Notes: generated by a model not told the origin, from the sequence alone. Positions 34,808 to 44,231 are shown, counted from the stretch's first letter. The stretch: 64,000 bases of DNA from Paenibacillus_V sp046244365 (GCF_046244365.1 NZ_CP176395.1:1612001-1676000), one strand, 5' to 3'. Numbers and translations: made by a program.

Positions 34808-37090
34808 ATGAATAATCACTATGTCATCAGTAATTTGGGATATCCGCGCATCGGCGAGAACCGCGAATGGAAAAAGCTGCTCGAATCGTTCTGGGCGGGC
34901 AAAACGGAGGAAGCGGACTTCGAAGCCGAAATGAAAAAAATCCGTCTGCAGCGCCTGCTAAAGCAGCGGGAGTTAGGCGTCGAGCTTATCCCGGTCGGCG
35001 ATTTCACGCTTTACGATCACGTCCTGGATACGTCGGCGATGTTCGGCCTCGTTCCGTCCCGCTACGGCTATGCCAGCGGCCCGGTATCGCTTGCGGCGTA
35101 TTTCGCGATGGCCCGCGGCAGCAAGGAAGCGCCCGCATGCGAGATGACGAAATGGTTCAACACGAACTATCACTATATCGTACCGGAGCTGGGCGAAGCG
35201 GCGCCGAGGCTGGTCGAGAACAAGCCTCTGGCCGCCTATCTGGAAGCGAAGCGGGAGCTCGGCATCGACGGCAAGCCGGTACTTGTCGGACCGTTTACAT
35301 TCGTTAAGCTGGCCAAGGGCTATAAGCAAGAGCGGTTCGGCGAGCTGGTCGGTCAGCTCGTTCCGCTGTACGCGCAGGTGCTGCGCGAGCTGGAACAAGC
35401 CGGAGCGGGCTGGGTGCAGATCGACGAGCCTTCGCTCGTAACCGACTTGACGGCAGCGGAGCTTGACGTGCTGGAGAGCGCCTATAAGCAGCTCGCTGCT
35501 GCGGCTCCGGGACTGAGCATTCTCTTGCAGACGTATTTCGAAGCGGTTTCGGGCTATGATAGAGTGATCGGCCTGCCGGTCCAAGCGATCGGGCTCGATT
35601 TCGTCCACGGCCGCGAGGGCAATCTGCGCGCGCTCCGCGAGCACGGCTTCCCTGCGGGCAAAACGCTTGCGGCCGGCGTTATCGACGGACGCAACATCTG
35701 GCGCGCCGATCTTGCCGAGAAGCGGCAGCTTCTTGAAGAGCTTGCTGCCGTCGTGCCGGGCGACCGTCTGATCGTGCAGCCTTCGTGCAGCCTACTGCAC
35801 GTGCCGGTCAGCCTTGCCCGCGAGGGGAAGCTGGAATCGACGCTGCTCGGCGCGCTCGCCTTCGCCGGCGAGAAGCTCGGCGAGCTCGCGCTGCTGGCGC
35901 AAGCGGCACGCGGAGACGGCGGCGATGCCACCGCTCAAGCGATTGAGGCAAGCACGCGCGCGGTCGCGGCGCTGAACGCGTCTCCGGCGCGAAGCGGCGG
36001 CGGAGCGGTTGACGCGGCGGCTGCCCGGACGAGCCGGGCGGTGCCGTTCGCGGAGCGCCAGCAGCTGCAGCAGGCGCGCTGGCAGCTGCCTTTGCTGCCG
36101 ACGACGACGATCGGCAGCTTCCCGCAGACCGCCGAGGTGCGTAAAGCCCGGCAGCTGTGGCGCAAAGGCGAATGGACGGAGGCGCAGTACGACGCGTTCG
36201 TGCAGGAGCAAATCCGCGTCTGGATCAGCCTGCAGGAGGACATCGGGCTCGACGTGCTTGTGCACGGCGAATTCGAGCGTACGGACATGGTCGAATTTTT
36301 CGGCGAGAAGCTGGTCGGCTTTGCGTTTACCCAGAACGGCTGGGTACAGTCGTACGGCTCGCGCTGCGTCAAGCCTCCGGTCATTTTTGGCGACGTCCGA
36401 TTCAGCGGACCGATGACGGTCAAGGAAACGGTATATGCGCAGTCACTGACAGCCAAGCCGGTGAAAGGCATGCTGACCGGCCCGGTTACGATCCTGAACT
36501 GGTCGTTCGTTCGCGACGATATTTCGCGCAAGGATGTCACGTACCAGATCGCGCTTGCGCTCCGCGAGGAGGTTGAGGCGCTGGAGAGCGCCGGCATCGG
36601 CATGATTCAGGTCGACGAGCCGGCGCTGCGCGAAGGCTTGCCGCTCAAGAACGCCGACCGCAAATTCTACCTGGATTGGGGCGTGGAATCCTTCCGGCTG
36701 GCTACGTCGACCGTGCAGGATACGACGCAAATTCATACGCATATGTGCTATTGCGAGTTCCACGACATGATCGACGCGATTTCGGCGCTCGACGCCGACG
36801 TGATCTCGATCGAAACGTCGCGCAGCCACGGCGAGCTTATTTCCGCATTCGAAACGGAAACGTACGACAAAGGAATCGGTCTTGGCGTATATGACATTCA
36901 CAGCCCGCGCGTACCCGATAAGGCCGAGATGCTCTCGATGATCGAGCGCGCCCTGCGCGTGCTGCCGGGACGGCTGTTCTGGATCAATCCCGACTGCGGC
37001 TTGAAGACGCGCGGTCAAGCGGAAACGGTCGCGGCTCTGCGCAACATGGTAGCGGCGGCGAGCGAAGCAAGACTGGAATTGCAACAATAA
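34808..37090 (+). CDS. metE: Cobalamin-independent methionine synthase
   Basis: The 760-aa protein transfers a methyl group from 5-methyltetrahydrofolate to homocysteine. It has the usual double-barrel layout. The N-terminal barrel starts at SNLGYPRIGENREWKK, and the catalytic C-terminal barrel at TTTIGSFPQTAEVRKAR. The zinc ligands are visible: His and Cys in HTHMCYCEF, Glu in ISIETSRSHGE and Cys in NPDCGLKTR. The ATG follows GGAAGAAGG. Expression is controlled by the cobalamin riboswitch upstream, and a hairpin terminator follows at 37157. The inter-barrel stretch is rich in Ala and Arg but in frame. Confidence 0.97.
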   Translation: MNNHYVISNLGYPRIGENREWKKLLESFWAGKTEEADFEAEMKKIRLQRLLKQRELGVELIPVGDFTLYDHVLDTSAMFGLVPSRYGYASGPVSLAAYFAMARGSKEAPACEMTKWFNTNYHYIVPELGEAAPRLVENKPLAAYLEAKRELGIDGKPVLVGPFTFVKLAKGYKQERFGELVGQLVPLYAQVLRELEQAGAGWVQIDEPSLVTDLTAAELDVLESAYKQLAAAAPGLSILLQTYFEAVSGYDRVIGLPVQAIGLDFVHGREGNLRALREHGFPAGKTLAAGVIDGRNIWRADLAEKRQLLEELAAVVPGDRLIVQPSCSLLHVPVSLAREGKLESTLLGALAFAGEKLGELALLAQAARGDGGDATAQAIEASTRAVAALNASPARSGGGAVDAAAARTSRAVPFAERQQLQQARWQLPLLPTTTIGSFPQTAEVRKARQLWRKGEWTEAQYDAFVQEQIRVWISLQEDIGLDVLVHGEFERTDMVEFFGEKLVGFAFTQNGWVQSYGSRCVKPPVIFGDVRFSGPMTVKETVYAQSLTAKPVKGMLTGPVTILNWSFVRDDISRKDVTYQIALALREEVEALESAGIGMIQVDEPALREGLPLKNADRKFYLDWGVESFRLATSTVQDTTQIHTHMCYCEFHDMIDAISALDADVISIETSRSHGELISAFETETYDKGIGLGVYDIHSPRVPDKAEMLSMIERALRVLPGRLFWINPDCGLKTRGQAETVAALRNMVAAASEARLELQQ

Positions 37091-37156
37091 TAATTGACAA
37101 AATAAAGTGCAGGCGATAAATATTATTTTTTGTTAAGCATGTATGAATCAAGTGCG

Positions 37157-37214
37157 CCCCGTAAAGCTAAGGAATCCTTCATGGCCCATTCCTGAATCTT
37201 TGCGGGGTTCCTTT
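37157..37214 (+). terminator. Terminator after metE
   Basis: CCCCGTAAAG (37157-37166) pairs with CTTTGCGGGG (37198-37207), with an inner GGAAT/ATTCC stem, followed by TTCCTTTC. Confidence 0.65.
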
Positions 37215-37353
37215 CATTGCTGACTTATTCGGGCTTCGGCTTGAAGATTTCCGATTCCCGGCGGCGCTTTATGCGCTGCTTTTCCATCGATATTCAACGA
37301 TTGCGATGCGGGAATCCGACAAACAATCTCCAAAAAAAACTAGAAGTCAAGCC

Positions 37354-37380
37354 TTGACTTGTACTATATGTTGATATAAA
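37354..37380 (+). promoter_or_regulatory. nrdA promoter with possible NrdR box
   Basis: TTGACT (37354-37359) and TATAAA (37375-37380) can serve as -35 and -10 with a short 15-bp spacer. Between and over them lies TACTATATGTTGATAT, which resembles the NrdR repressor box (ACACTATATNTTGTGT). A second box, normally one or two turns away, was not recognised. Confidence 0.45.
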
Positions 37381-37455
37381 TTTTAATAACGGCATCAAGA
37401 TGTAGTGAATTACCGATTCATGGGAATGGAAAAGCCGGTTAAGGGGAGATACGTT

Positions 37456-39738
37456 GTGCAAGTAATTAAACGTAACGGACAAGCAGCCGAGATGGAATTC
37501 AGCAAGTTCAAAAAAGTCATCGATTTTGCAATAGAAGGTATCGGACTTAACTCGCTTGAGCTGGAGCAGGCGCTTTTGCCGCAGCTGAAGGACGGGATGC
37601 GGACGAAGGAAATCCAGCGTATTTTGATACAGACGGCAGTCGAAAAGGTCACGATTCAGGAGCCGAATTGGGACAAGGTCGCAGCGAAACTTTACATATA
37701 CGATCTGTATAAAGAAGCTGGCATTAACCGCGACTATAGCAAAAAAAGCTTCGGATACGGCAGCTTCTACAAGCTTCTCAAGCTGTTGACCGACGAAGGC
37801 TTGTACGGCGACTATATTTTGAAGGGCTACAAGAAGAAGGAAGTCGACGAGCTGGGCGAGTACATCAAACCGGAACGGGATTACCTGCTGACGTATGTCG
37901 GCGTTAAAACGTTAGCCGAACGCTATTGCGTGAAAGGCTTTAATAAAGAAGTGTACGAGCTGCCTCAGGAGGCGTTCATGGGCGTGGCGATGGCGATTGC
38001 GCTGGCCGAGAAGCCGGAGGATCGCGTGCACTGGGCGAAGCAGTTCTACGACGTGATGTCGCTGCTTCAAATGACGGAAGCGACGCCGACGATGTCGAAC
38101 GCGCGCAAGCCGTTCAACCAGCTGTCGAGCTGCTTTATCGGGACGATGGACGACTCGTTGGAATCGATCTTCCATATCGTCGATCTGTTCAGCCAAGTGA
38201 GCAAATACGGCGGCGGCATGGGGATTTACATCGGCAAGGTACGGGCGACCAACTCCGACATCCGCGGCTTCAAAGGGACAAGCGGCGGCGTCATTCCGTG
38301 GATCCGGATCATCAACGATACGGCAATCGCGTGCAACCAGCTCGGCGTTCGCAACGGAGCGGTCAGCGTAACTCTGGATATTTGGCACCGCGACATTTGG
38401 GAGTTCCTGAACCTGAAGACGAACAACGGCGACGAGCGCCGGAAAGCGCACGACATTTTCCCGGCCGTCTCGATCCCAGACGTGTTCATGCGTCAACTCA
38501 AGAAAGAAACGCGCGTTCGCGACGGCAAGTTCTACCTGATGTGTCCGCATGAGGTTCGCCGCGTAATGGGCTGGAGCCTGGAAGATTCGTTCGACGAGGC
38601 GGAAGGCGAAGAAGGCGAATTTTCGAAGCGCTACTGGGCTTGCGTCGATCATCCCGACATTCCGAAGGAAGAAGTCAATGCGATCGATCTGCTTAAGGCG
38701 ATCATCAAGTCGGATACGGAAACCGGCACGCCGTTCCAGTTTTTCCGTGACACGGTCAACCGGATGAACCCGAACAAGCACGCGGGACGCATCTACTCCA
38801 GCAACCTGTGCATGGAGATCAACCAGAACATGTCCGTCAACAGCGAAGTTACGCGCAAAACGCTGAAGGACAAGGACGGAAACGAATACGTCGTCGAGAC
38901 GCGCCAATCCGGTGACTTCGTCGTTTGTAACCTCGGGTCGTTGAACCTGGGCCGCACGAATACGGAAGAAACGATCGCGGAGGTCGTGCCGGTCGTCGTA
39001 CGGATGCTTGACAACGTTATTACGATCAACAACCTGCCGGTCAAGGAAGCGGAAATCACGAACGCCAAATACCGGGCAATCGGTCTCGGCAGCTTCGGCT
39101 ATCATCACATGCTGGCGATCAACGGCATCAAATGGGAATCGGACGAGCATCTGGAAATGGCCGACCGGATTTATGAGCTCGTCAACTACCATGCGATTAA
39201 AGCCAGCTGCGAGCTCGCAAAGGAAAAAGGCTCCTACGCCTTGTTCGAAGGCTCGGAATGGCAGACGGGCGAGTACTTCAAGCGCCGCGACTATACAAGC
39301 GACAAATGGCAGGAGCTCGCCGCAGAGGTTTCTGCGAACGGTCTGCGCAACGGCTATCTGATGGCGGTCGCGCCGAACGGCTCGAGCTCCCAGTACGGCG
39401 GTTCGACGCAGAGCATCGACCCGATCTACTCGAAGTTCTACATGGACGAGAAGAAAAATCAGGTCATCCCGATCATCGCGCCGGATTTGAACCCGACGAC
39501 GTTCTGGTTGTACAAGGAAGCGCACAAAATCGACCAAACGTGGAGCATCAAGGCTTGCGCTGCGCGCCAGCGCCATATCGACCAGTCGCAAAGCTTCAAC
39601 CTGTACATTACGCCGGAAACGAAAGCGACCGAAATCGCCCAAATGTATATTTTGGCATGGACGCTGGGCGTCAAAACGCTGTATTATACGAGAAGCCGCA
39701 GCGCTGAAGTGGAAGAGTGCGCAGCTTGCTCGGCGTAA
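37456..39738 (+). CDS. nrdA: Ribonucleoside-diphosphate reductase, alpha subunit (class Ia)
   Basis: The 760-aa large subunit makes deoxyribonucleotides. The start is GTG 37456, after AAGGGGAG with 7-base spacing. An ATP-cone (VQVIKRNGQAAEMEFSKF) covers about the first 90 residues and gives allosteric control. Catalytic residues are in place: Cys in LSSCFIG, Asn-Cys-Glu in SNLCMEI, the partner Cys in VVCNLGSLNL, and the C-terminal redox pair in ECAACSA. The beta subunit gene lies about 610 bp downstream behind palindromes and a terminator, an unusual gap for this pair. Confidence 0.95.
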   Translation: MQVIKRNGQAAEMEFSKFKKVIDFAIEGIGLNSLELEQALLPQLKDGMRTKEIQRILIQTAVEKVTIQEPNWDKVAAKLYIYDLYKEAGINRDYSKKSFGYGSFYKLLKLLTDEGLYGDYILKGYKKKEVDELGEYIKPERDYLLTYVGVKTLAERYCVKGFNKEVYELPQEAFMGVAMAIALAEKPEDRVHWAKQFYDVMSLLQMTEATPTMSNARKPFNQLSSCFIGTMDDSLESIFHIVDLFSQVSKYGGGMGIYIGKVRATNSDIRGFKGTSGGVIPWIRIINDTAIACNQLGVRNGAVSVTLDIWHRDIWEFLNLKTNNGDERRKAHDIFPAVSIPDVFMRQLKKETRVRDGKFYLMCPHEVRRVMGWSLEDSFDEAEGEEGEFSKRYWACVDHPDIPKEEVNAIDLLKAIIKSDTETGTPFQFFRDTVNRMNPNKHAGRIYSSNLCMEINQNMSVNSEVTRKTLKDKDGNEYVVETRQSGDFVVCNLGSLNLGRTNTEETIAEVVPVVVRMLDNVITINNLPVKEAEITNAKYRAIGLGSFGYHHMLAINGIKWESDEHLEMADRIYELVNYHAIKASCELAKEKGSYALFEGSEWQTGEYFKRRDYTSDKWQELAAEVSANGLRNGYLMAVAPNGSSSQYGGSTQSIDPIYSKFYMDEKKNQVIPIIAPDLNPTTFWLYKEAHKIDQTWSIKACAARQRHIDQSQSFNLYITPETKATEIAQMYILAWTLGVKTLYYTRSRSAEVEECAACSA

Positions 39739-39823
39739 CGATTGCGTTGTTGGCGGTGGCGTTACGGTAGAGCGGACAAGGCGATGCAAAGTAGTAGATC
39801 AGCAATAAGCAGTCTGCGCTGCA

Positions 39824-39941
39824 AGTGTAAAGGTAGTCCCCTCCCGCTCAAACATCTTGTTTTGGATTCCTTTCTATTAGAAGCCCTGCGGGGCACGGTA
39901 GGAATCCAAAGCCAAAACTCGCCGGGGACCACCTTTACACT
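39824..39941. repeat. 118-bp palindromic element between nrdA and nrdB
   Basis: AGTGTAAAGGTAGTCCCC at the left and its near-complement (GGGGACCACCTTTACACT) at the right are joined by a second inner pair (GTTTTGG / CCAAAAC and GGATTCCT / AGGAATCC). The whole can fold into one long hairpin. No coding content. It looks like a MITE or another mobile palindrome. Confidence 0.6.
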
Positions 39942-40054
39942 CTCCGCTCCGCCTGCAAGCTGATCGAAATGCATCCCTCGCAGCTCTGCCGGTTTAACGC
40001 CTGCCCGCACAACAAGCGCGCTCGAACGCCGGAGCAAGAGAAATAAAGAAGTAG

Positions 40055-40078
40055 AAAAGCAGGGAAACCTGCTTTTTT
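40055..40078 (+). terminator. Terminator between nrdA and nrdB
   Basis: AAAAGCAGG and CCTGCTTTT close a GAAA tetraloop, followed by further T. A textbook intrinsic terminator, placed inside what is normally one operon. Confidence 0.8.
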
Positions 40079-40347
40079 GCCGCGTCGAGGACGCGGCGGA
40101 GTAACCCAAGCACCAACCAGGAGCGTGTCTATCCCAAAGGGATAGACGAAAAGCGGCCCGCCGCACGGAGTCTCATCGAGGAGCTGCCTATCGACATACT
40201 GCGTGGTTGCTTGCGGGTGGCCGGAGGGCGGCGAGCCCTTCGGGGTCCTCCCCTTGGGAAGGGGAGGATTTAGGAGGGGTCGGAACTCTTTTAGGGGGAT
40301 CGAAGCTCTCTTGGAGAATAACCATTTTATTGAAAGAAGGAATTCAC
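40079..40347 (+). other. Palindrome-rich gap before nrdB
   Basis: No gene is visible. It holds CGCGTC-GAG-GACGCG, TCTATCCC-AAA-GGGATAGA (after GAGCGTGTC, similar to the IS5-type end at 23408) and CCTCCCCTT-GGG-AAGGGGAGG at about 40250-40270, followed by GATTTAGGAGGGG. The last motif looks like a dispersed intergenic repeat. A promoter for nrdB was not recognised. Confidence 0.5.
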
Positions 40348-41406
40348 GTGTCTTCTCTAACGCAAAAACCGTTATTTAATCCGACTGCCGATACGAGCTA
40401 CGAAAAACGGATGCTGATCGGCGGCGAAACGACGAATCTGATGATGCTGAGCAACAACAAATACAAATGGTCGTACCCGCTTTACAAAACGATGATGCAA
40501 AACTTCTGGATTCCGGAAGAAATTTCGCTGGGTCAAGACAAAATGCATTATGAGCGTCTTGAGCACGACGAGCGCGAAACGTTCAACAAAGTCATTTCGT
40601 TCCTGGTCTTTCTGGATTCCCTGCAAACGGTCAACTTGCCGAACATCAACGATTACGTGACATTGCCGGAAGTGAATCTGCTGCTCAACATTCAAACGTA
40701 CCAAGAAGCGCTCCACTCGCAAAGCTACGGCTACATTTTGGAGAGCATCGTCGGCGCGGAGAAGCAGCAAGAAATTTATGATATTGCCATCAAAGATCCG
40801 TTTCTGCTGAAACGGAATAAATATATCGCAGACTGCTACCAAGAGTTCATCGATCACCAAACCGAGGAAGGCTTTGCCAAGGTCATGATGGCGAATTACA
40901 TTCTCGAAGGCATCTACTTCTATGCAGGCTTTAGCTTCTTCTACAACCTAGCTCGTTTCGGCAAAATGACCGGCGTAGGAACCGAAATCAAGTACATCAA
41001 CCGCGATGAACTGACGCATTTGGCTCTGTTCCAAAACATGTTCCGCGAGCTGAAAAAAGAGCGTCCGCATATTTTCACCAAGGCGTTGGAGGAAGAACTG
41101 CGCGAAATGATGCGTCAGGCCGTTGAGCATGAAGTGGAGTGGGGCGCATATGCGGTAGGCGACCGGATCCAAGGGCTGAGCGCAAGCCTGATCGATCAGT
41201 ATATCCGTTACCTGTCGAACTTCCGCCTCGATGCGATCGGACTCGATCCGCTCTACCCGGAAATTACGGAGGATCCGCTTCCGTTCATCAAGCAATTCAC
41301 GAACTTCAACCAGACGAAAACCGACTTTTTCGAGGAAAAGGTTATCAATTACGCCAAAGGCGGCTCCGACCTCGATCTCGACGGCTTGGACGATCTGGAT
41401 CTGTAA
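40348..41406 (+). CDS. nrdB: Ribonucleoside-diphosphate reductase, beta subunit (class Ia)
   Basis: The 352-aa small subunit carries the di-iron site and tyrosyl radical for the partner alpha subunit. The start is GTG 40348, after GAAAGAAGG with 7-base spacing; the frame upstream is only low-complexity translation of the palindromes. EALHSQSY supplies the Glu, His and radical Tyr in the class Ia spacing E-x2-H-x3-Y, and further iron ligands are in EGIYFYAGFSFFY and RDELTHLALF. The acidic end (SDLDLDGLDDLDL) is the usual tail for docking to the alpha subunit. A strong terminator follows. Confidence 0.95.
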   Translation: MSSLTQKPLFNPTADTSYEKRMLIGGETTNLMMLSNNKYKWSYPLYKTMMQNFWIPEEISLGQDKMHYERLEHDERETFNKVISFLVFLDSLQTVNLPNINDYVTLPEVNLLLNIQTYQEALHSQSYGYILESIVGAEKQQEIYDIAIKDPFLLKRNKYIADCYQEFIDHQTEEGFAKVMMANYILEGIYFYAGFSFFYNLARFGKMTGVGTEIKYINRDELTHLALFQNMFRELKKERPHIFTKALEEELREMMRQAVEHEVEWGAYAVGDRIQGLSASLIDQYIRYLSNFRLDAIGLDPLYPEITEDPLPFIKQFTNFNQTKTDFFEEKVINYAKGGSDLDLDGLDDLDL

Positions 41407-41424
41407 TCGCATAAGACTGCTCAT

Positions 41425-41454
41425 GCCCGACACGACAAGCGTGTCGGGCTTTTT
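41425..41454 (+). terminator. Terminator after nrdB
   Basis: GCCCGACACG and CGTGTCGGGC pair perfectly around ACAAG, followed by TTTTT. Confidence 0.9.
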
Positions 41455-41593
41455 CGTGGCGTGAAGGAACGGCAGGCAGATCGTTTACTACTAGGTAAGG
41501 ACACGCCGGCTATTTTATAGTAGAGTAAGTAGTAGCTTTTAACGGGCGTTCCAGCATCAAAAATAAATTTTGCAATGTACGGAGGTGGCTGCC

Positions 41594-42877
41594 TTGCATG
41601 ATCATCCTTCCAAACGTTTGAGCAAATCGTACGGGACAAGCTCGCGGATGCAACCGGACAAACACGTGCAGCAGCAAGGAAACGAACCGCCGCTGCAGCG
41701 GGCGCTCGCATACGGCCAGGCGCTTACTTCCGCCCATATCTTACAGCTTCAGCGAAGCGTCGGGAACGCCGCCGCCGCACAGCTGGTCAGATCCCGGCAA
41801 CCTTCCGCGCCGCCGGATGGGGATGAGGGAGGAGCTGTGCAGCGCAAGGGCATCGCGAGCCATGAGGATCTGCCTGTTCAAAGAGCGGAATCCGAAGAGG
41901 AGCGGGAAGGCGGGGAAGCGGAGGAAGAAACGGTCTCGTTGAGTCCGGAAGAAGCGGACATGTTCGAATCGGTCATGAACGAGCTTTCCGACGAGGAGCT
42001 GGAGAAGGGCCTTGAGTCGGAACTGGAGGACGAGCAGAAGCTGGATGGTGAGGCGGCCGTTCAAGCAAAGCCGGACCCGAGCGGGGCAACCATACAGATG
42101 GTCAAACTGGTATCGTCCATTTCTTCCGAGAAGAATCCTAATCTGGCGCTTGCGGGCAGGCTGGAAAAGAACAATTCCAGAAAACCACGGCTTGTACCCG
42201 TGACGCGTTGGAGACGCATCAAGGCCAAATACAAGCAAAGAGGGTACCGCAAATACGCGGCTATATTCCACCAAAACCTGCAGAACGATGCGGGCACGGC
42301 CGATCTCGTTCTGTTGCTTCGCGTTAACCGTCGCATCAAGGCCGGTGCCCGGTTGGACAAGCATTACGCCTCGATCGAGAAGAAATCGTCGCAGAAGAGA
42401 CAGACGGCGCAGACGCGTACGGAGCTTCTTGGAGAAGCCGTAACTTCGATTCGGATGGAAAACTATGCGGGCGGCGATTGCAAAATGCTAATCGGATACG
42501 CTTCCGGACCGGGAATCGATCAGCTGTGGGTGAGCCATTCTAAAAAAACGTACTATGTGGTTGAAGCCAAAGGACCGGGAGCCAAGCTCAAGGTGGATCG
42601 GTTCGCAACGCGCGGAGCGAAGAAGGGCGGAGGCACGCTCAAGCAAATGTCGCAAGCCTGGATAGAAGACCGTGTTCCCCGCTTGAAAACAAGCTATCCG
42701 AACGAATTGCAGCAGTTATTGGACGATTGCAGTCTCAAGGTGCATAACGGGAGACTCGTGGACGATCCGAATGGCAACGGAGCGTACAAGCTCGAAGGGA
42801 TTGTCATTACGGCCAATTGGAAAGAAGCGCAAGGTGACATCGGATCGAGCTTTTCAAAAGAAACGTACACGTTTTAA
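41594..42877 (+). CDS. Candidate eCIS-type cargo toxin with a PD-(D/E)XK nuclease-like domain
   Basis: The 427-aa protein starts at TTG 41594 behind GGAGGTGG. Residues about 45-62 read ILQLQRSVGNAAAAQLV, the short motif found near the N-terminus of many cargo proteins of extracellular contractile injection systems. It is followed by VQRK/VQRAE/VQAK repeats and a long acidic low-complexity region (about 90-160). The C-terminal third has the pattern of a restriction-endonuclease-fold toxin: D309 in GIDQLW, then E324 and K326 in VVEAKGPG, and a downstream QMSQAW helix. Residues from about 190 to 270 are basic. No sheath, baseplate or immunity gene is next to it. The nuclease assignment is by motif only. 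Confidence 0.65.
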   Translation: MHDHPSKRLSKSYGTSSRMQPDKHVQQQGNEPPLQRALAYGQALTSAHILQLQRSVGNAAAAQLVRSRQPSAPPDGDEGGAVQRKGIASHEDLPVQRAESEEEREGGEAEEETVSLSPEEADMFESVMNELSDEELEKGLESELEDEQKLDGEAAVQAKPDPSGATIQMVKLVSSISSEKNPNLALAGRLEKNNSRKPRLVPVTRWRRIKAKYKQRGYRKYAAIFHQNLQNDAGTADLVLLLRVNRRIKAGARLDKHYASIEKKSSQKRQTAQTRTELLGEAVTSIRMENYAGGDCKMLIGYASGPGIDQLWVSHSKKTYYVVEAKGPGAKLKVDRFATRGAKKGGGTLKQMSQAWIEDRVPRLKTSYPNELQQLLDDCSLKVHNGRLVDDPNGNGAYKLEGIVITANWKEAQGDIGSSFSKETYTF

Positions 42878-42900
42878 TCCATGATGAAGGAGTTCGCGAA

Positions 42901-43881
42901 ATGAAACCATACAACATTGTCATGACGGGAAAACTGTATCCGGAGGGGCTTGCCGCGATCGAGGCGCAATGCGAAATCAAACGATGGGACGGTCCGGGAC
43001 CGATTCCGCGCGGACAGCTGCTCGAGTGGCTGAAGGAAGCGGACGGGCTAGTCAGCTCGGGGGACGTGAAGGTCGACGGGGAGCTGCTGGATGCCGCTCC
43101 GAAGCTTCGCGTCATAGCGCAATCTTCCGTTGGGTACGACAATGTGGATGCGGCGGCTTGCACGGAGCGCGGCGTGCCGTTCGGCAATACGCCGGGCGTG
43201 CTTGTGGAAACCGTGGCGGATTTGACATTCGGCTTGCTGCTTTCCGCCGCCCGCCGCATTCATGAAGGATGGGAAATGGTGAAACGCGGGGCCTGGGTCA
43301 AAGGGGCGGCCGTGCCGTTCGGCGTCGACTTGTACGGCAAAACGGTCGGCATCGTCGGCATGGGCGATATCGGCGGCGCCGTGGCGCGCAGGGCGCAGGC
43401 AAGCGGGATGAACGTCATCTACTATAACCGTACGCGACGGAAGGACGAGGAGGCGCTGAAAGCCAGATACGTGCCGTTCGAGGAGCTCCTTGCGGAAGCC
43501 GATTTTATCGTTATGCTTGTTCCGCTGTCCCCATCCAGCAGAGGCATGTTCGACCGCGAGCAATTCGCCCGGATGAAATCGACCGCTTATTTCGTCAATG
43601 CGTCACGAGGCTTGATCGTGAACACGGACGCGTTATACGATGCCCTCCGGACAGGGCGCATCGCTTACGCCGCGCTTGACGTGACCGACCCGGAGCCTCT
43701 CCCGGCAGATCATCCGTTGCTGTCGCTTCCGAATGTTTTGATTACGCCGCATGTAGGGAGTGCAACGGACGAAACGCGCAATCGGATGTCCAATTTGACG
43801 GCGGACAACCTGTTGGCGGGACTGGCCGGCAAGCCGATGCCTGCTTGCGTGAATCCGTCGGTGCAAGTGCGGAAGATTTGA
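42901..43881 (+). CDS. D-2-hydroxyacid dehydrogenase (glyoxylate/hydroxypyruvate reductase type)
   Basis: The 326-aa protein starts at ATG 42901 with GATGAAGGAG upstream. The NAD(P)-binding loop is VGIVGMGDIGGAVARR (about residues 149-164). The catalytic triad is visible as Arg in NASRGLIV, Glu in DVTDPEPLP and His in ITPHVGSATDE. It reduces glyoxylate, hydroxypyruvate or a related 2-ketoacid with NAD(P)H. It begins 23 bp after the toxin candidate, but nothing suggests a functional link; it is not an immunity protein. Confidence 0.93.
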   Translation: MKPYNIVMTGKLYPEGLAAIEAQCEIKRWDGPGPIPRGQLLEWLKEADGLVSSGDVKVDGELLDAAPKLRVIAQSSVGYDNVDAAACTERGVPFGNTPGVLVETVADLTFGLLLSAARRIHEGWEMVKRGAWVKGAAVPFGVDLYGKTVGIVGMGDIGGAVARRAQASGMNVIYYNRTRRKDEEALKARYVPFEELLAEADFIVMLVPLSPSSRGMFDREQFARMKSTAYFVNASRGLIVNTDALYDALRTGRIAYAALDVTDPEPLPADHPLLSLPNVLITPHVGSATDETRNRMSNLTADNLLAGLAGKPMPACVNPSVQVRKI

Positions 43882-43990
43882 TATTGAATGGTTGTTGCGA
43901 CGGAAGGCAAGAACATGCTCCGATAAAAAGGACGACAAGACCTCGTATCAAAGTGCAGTTCGTTACACGCTTGACGTCGTATTCTCTCCA

Positions 43991-44027
43991 AAACCCGATC
44001 AGAAAAGCAATTTCCTGATCGGGTTAT
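43991..44027 (+). terminator. Terminator after the dehydrogenase
   Basis: AACCCGATCAG and CTGATCGGGTT pair around an 11-base loop, followed by ATTTTTATTTT. Confidence 0.85.
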
Positions 44028-44195
44028 TTTTATTTTCCCGATTTTCATATGGGCCCGGAAAGACTGTCTTTCAGCCGACTGCTGCTGAGAGAAAATATAG
44101 TTCTTTAATCAGCCGAAGTTAGGGTACCCCTGAAGAAGTTCGAGCACGCGTCTCATCTTACAAAATATCCCATTACAATTCAGAGCCAGTGGACA

Positions 44196-44231
44196 TAAAA
44201 AAGATGACCCTGATAAATGCAAGGGTCATCT
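44196..44231 (-). terminator. Hairpin with minus-strand T-tract
   Basis: AGATGACCCT (44202-44211) pairs with AGGGTCATCT (44222-44231); read on the minus strand six T follow. No minus-strand gene ends here, so it may be a relic or part of a leader. Confidence 0.5.

Noticed and set aside
37912..39789. 625-codon open frame on the minus strand
   Set aside because: It is antisense to nrdA, whose catalytic residues are all in place. High GC at third positions keeps the opposite frame open; the translation has no recognisable domain.
42901..43881. Gene next to the toxin candidate, considered as immunity gene
   Set aside because: It is a complete 2-hydroxyacid dehydrogenase with cofactor loop and catalytic triad.
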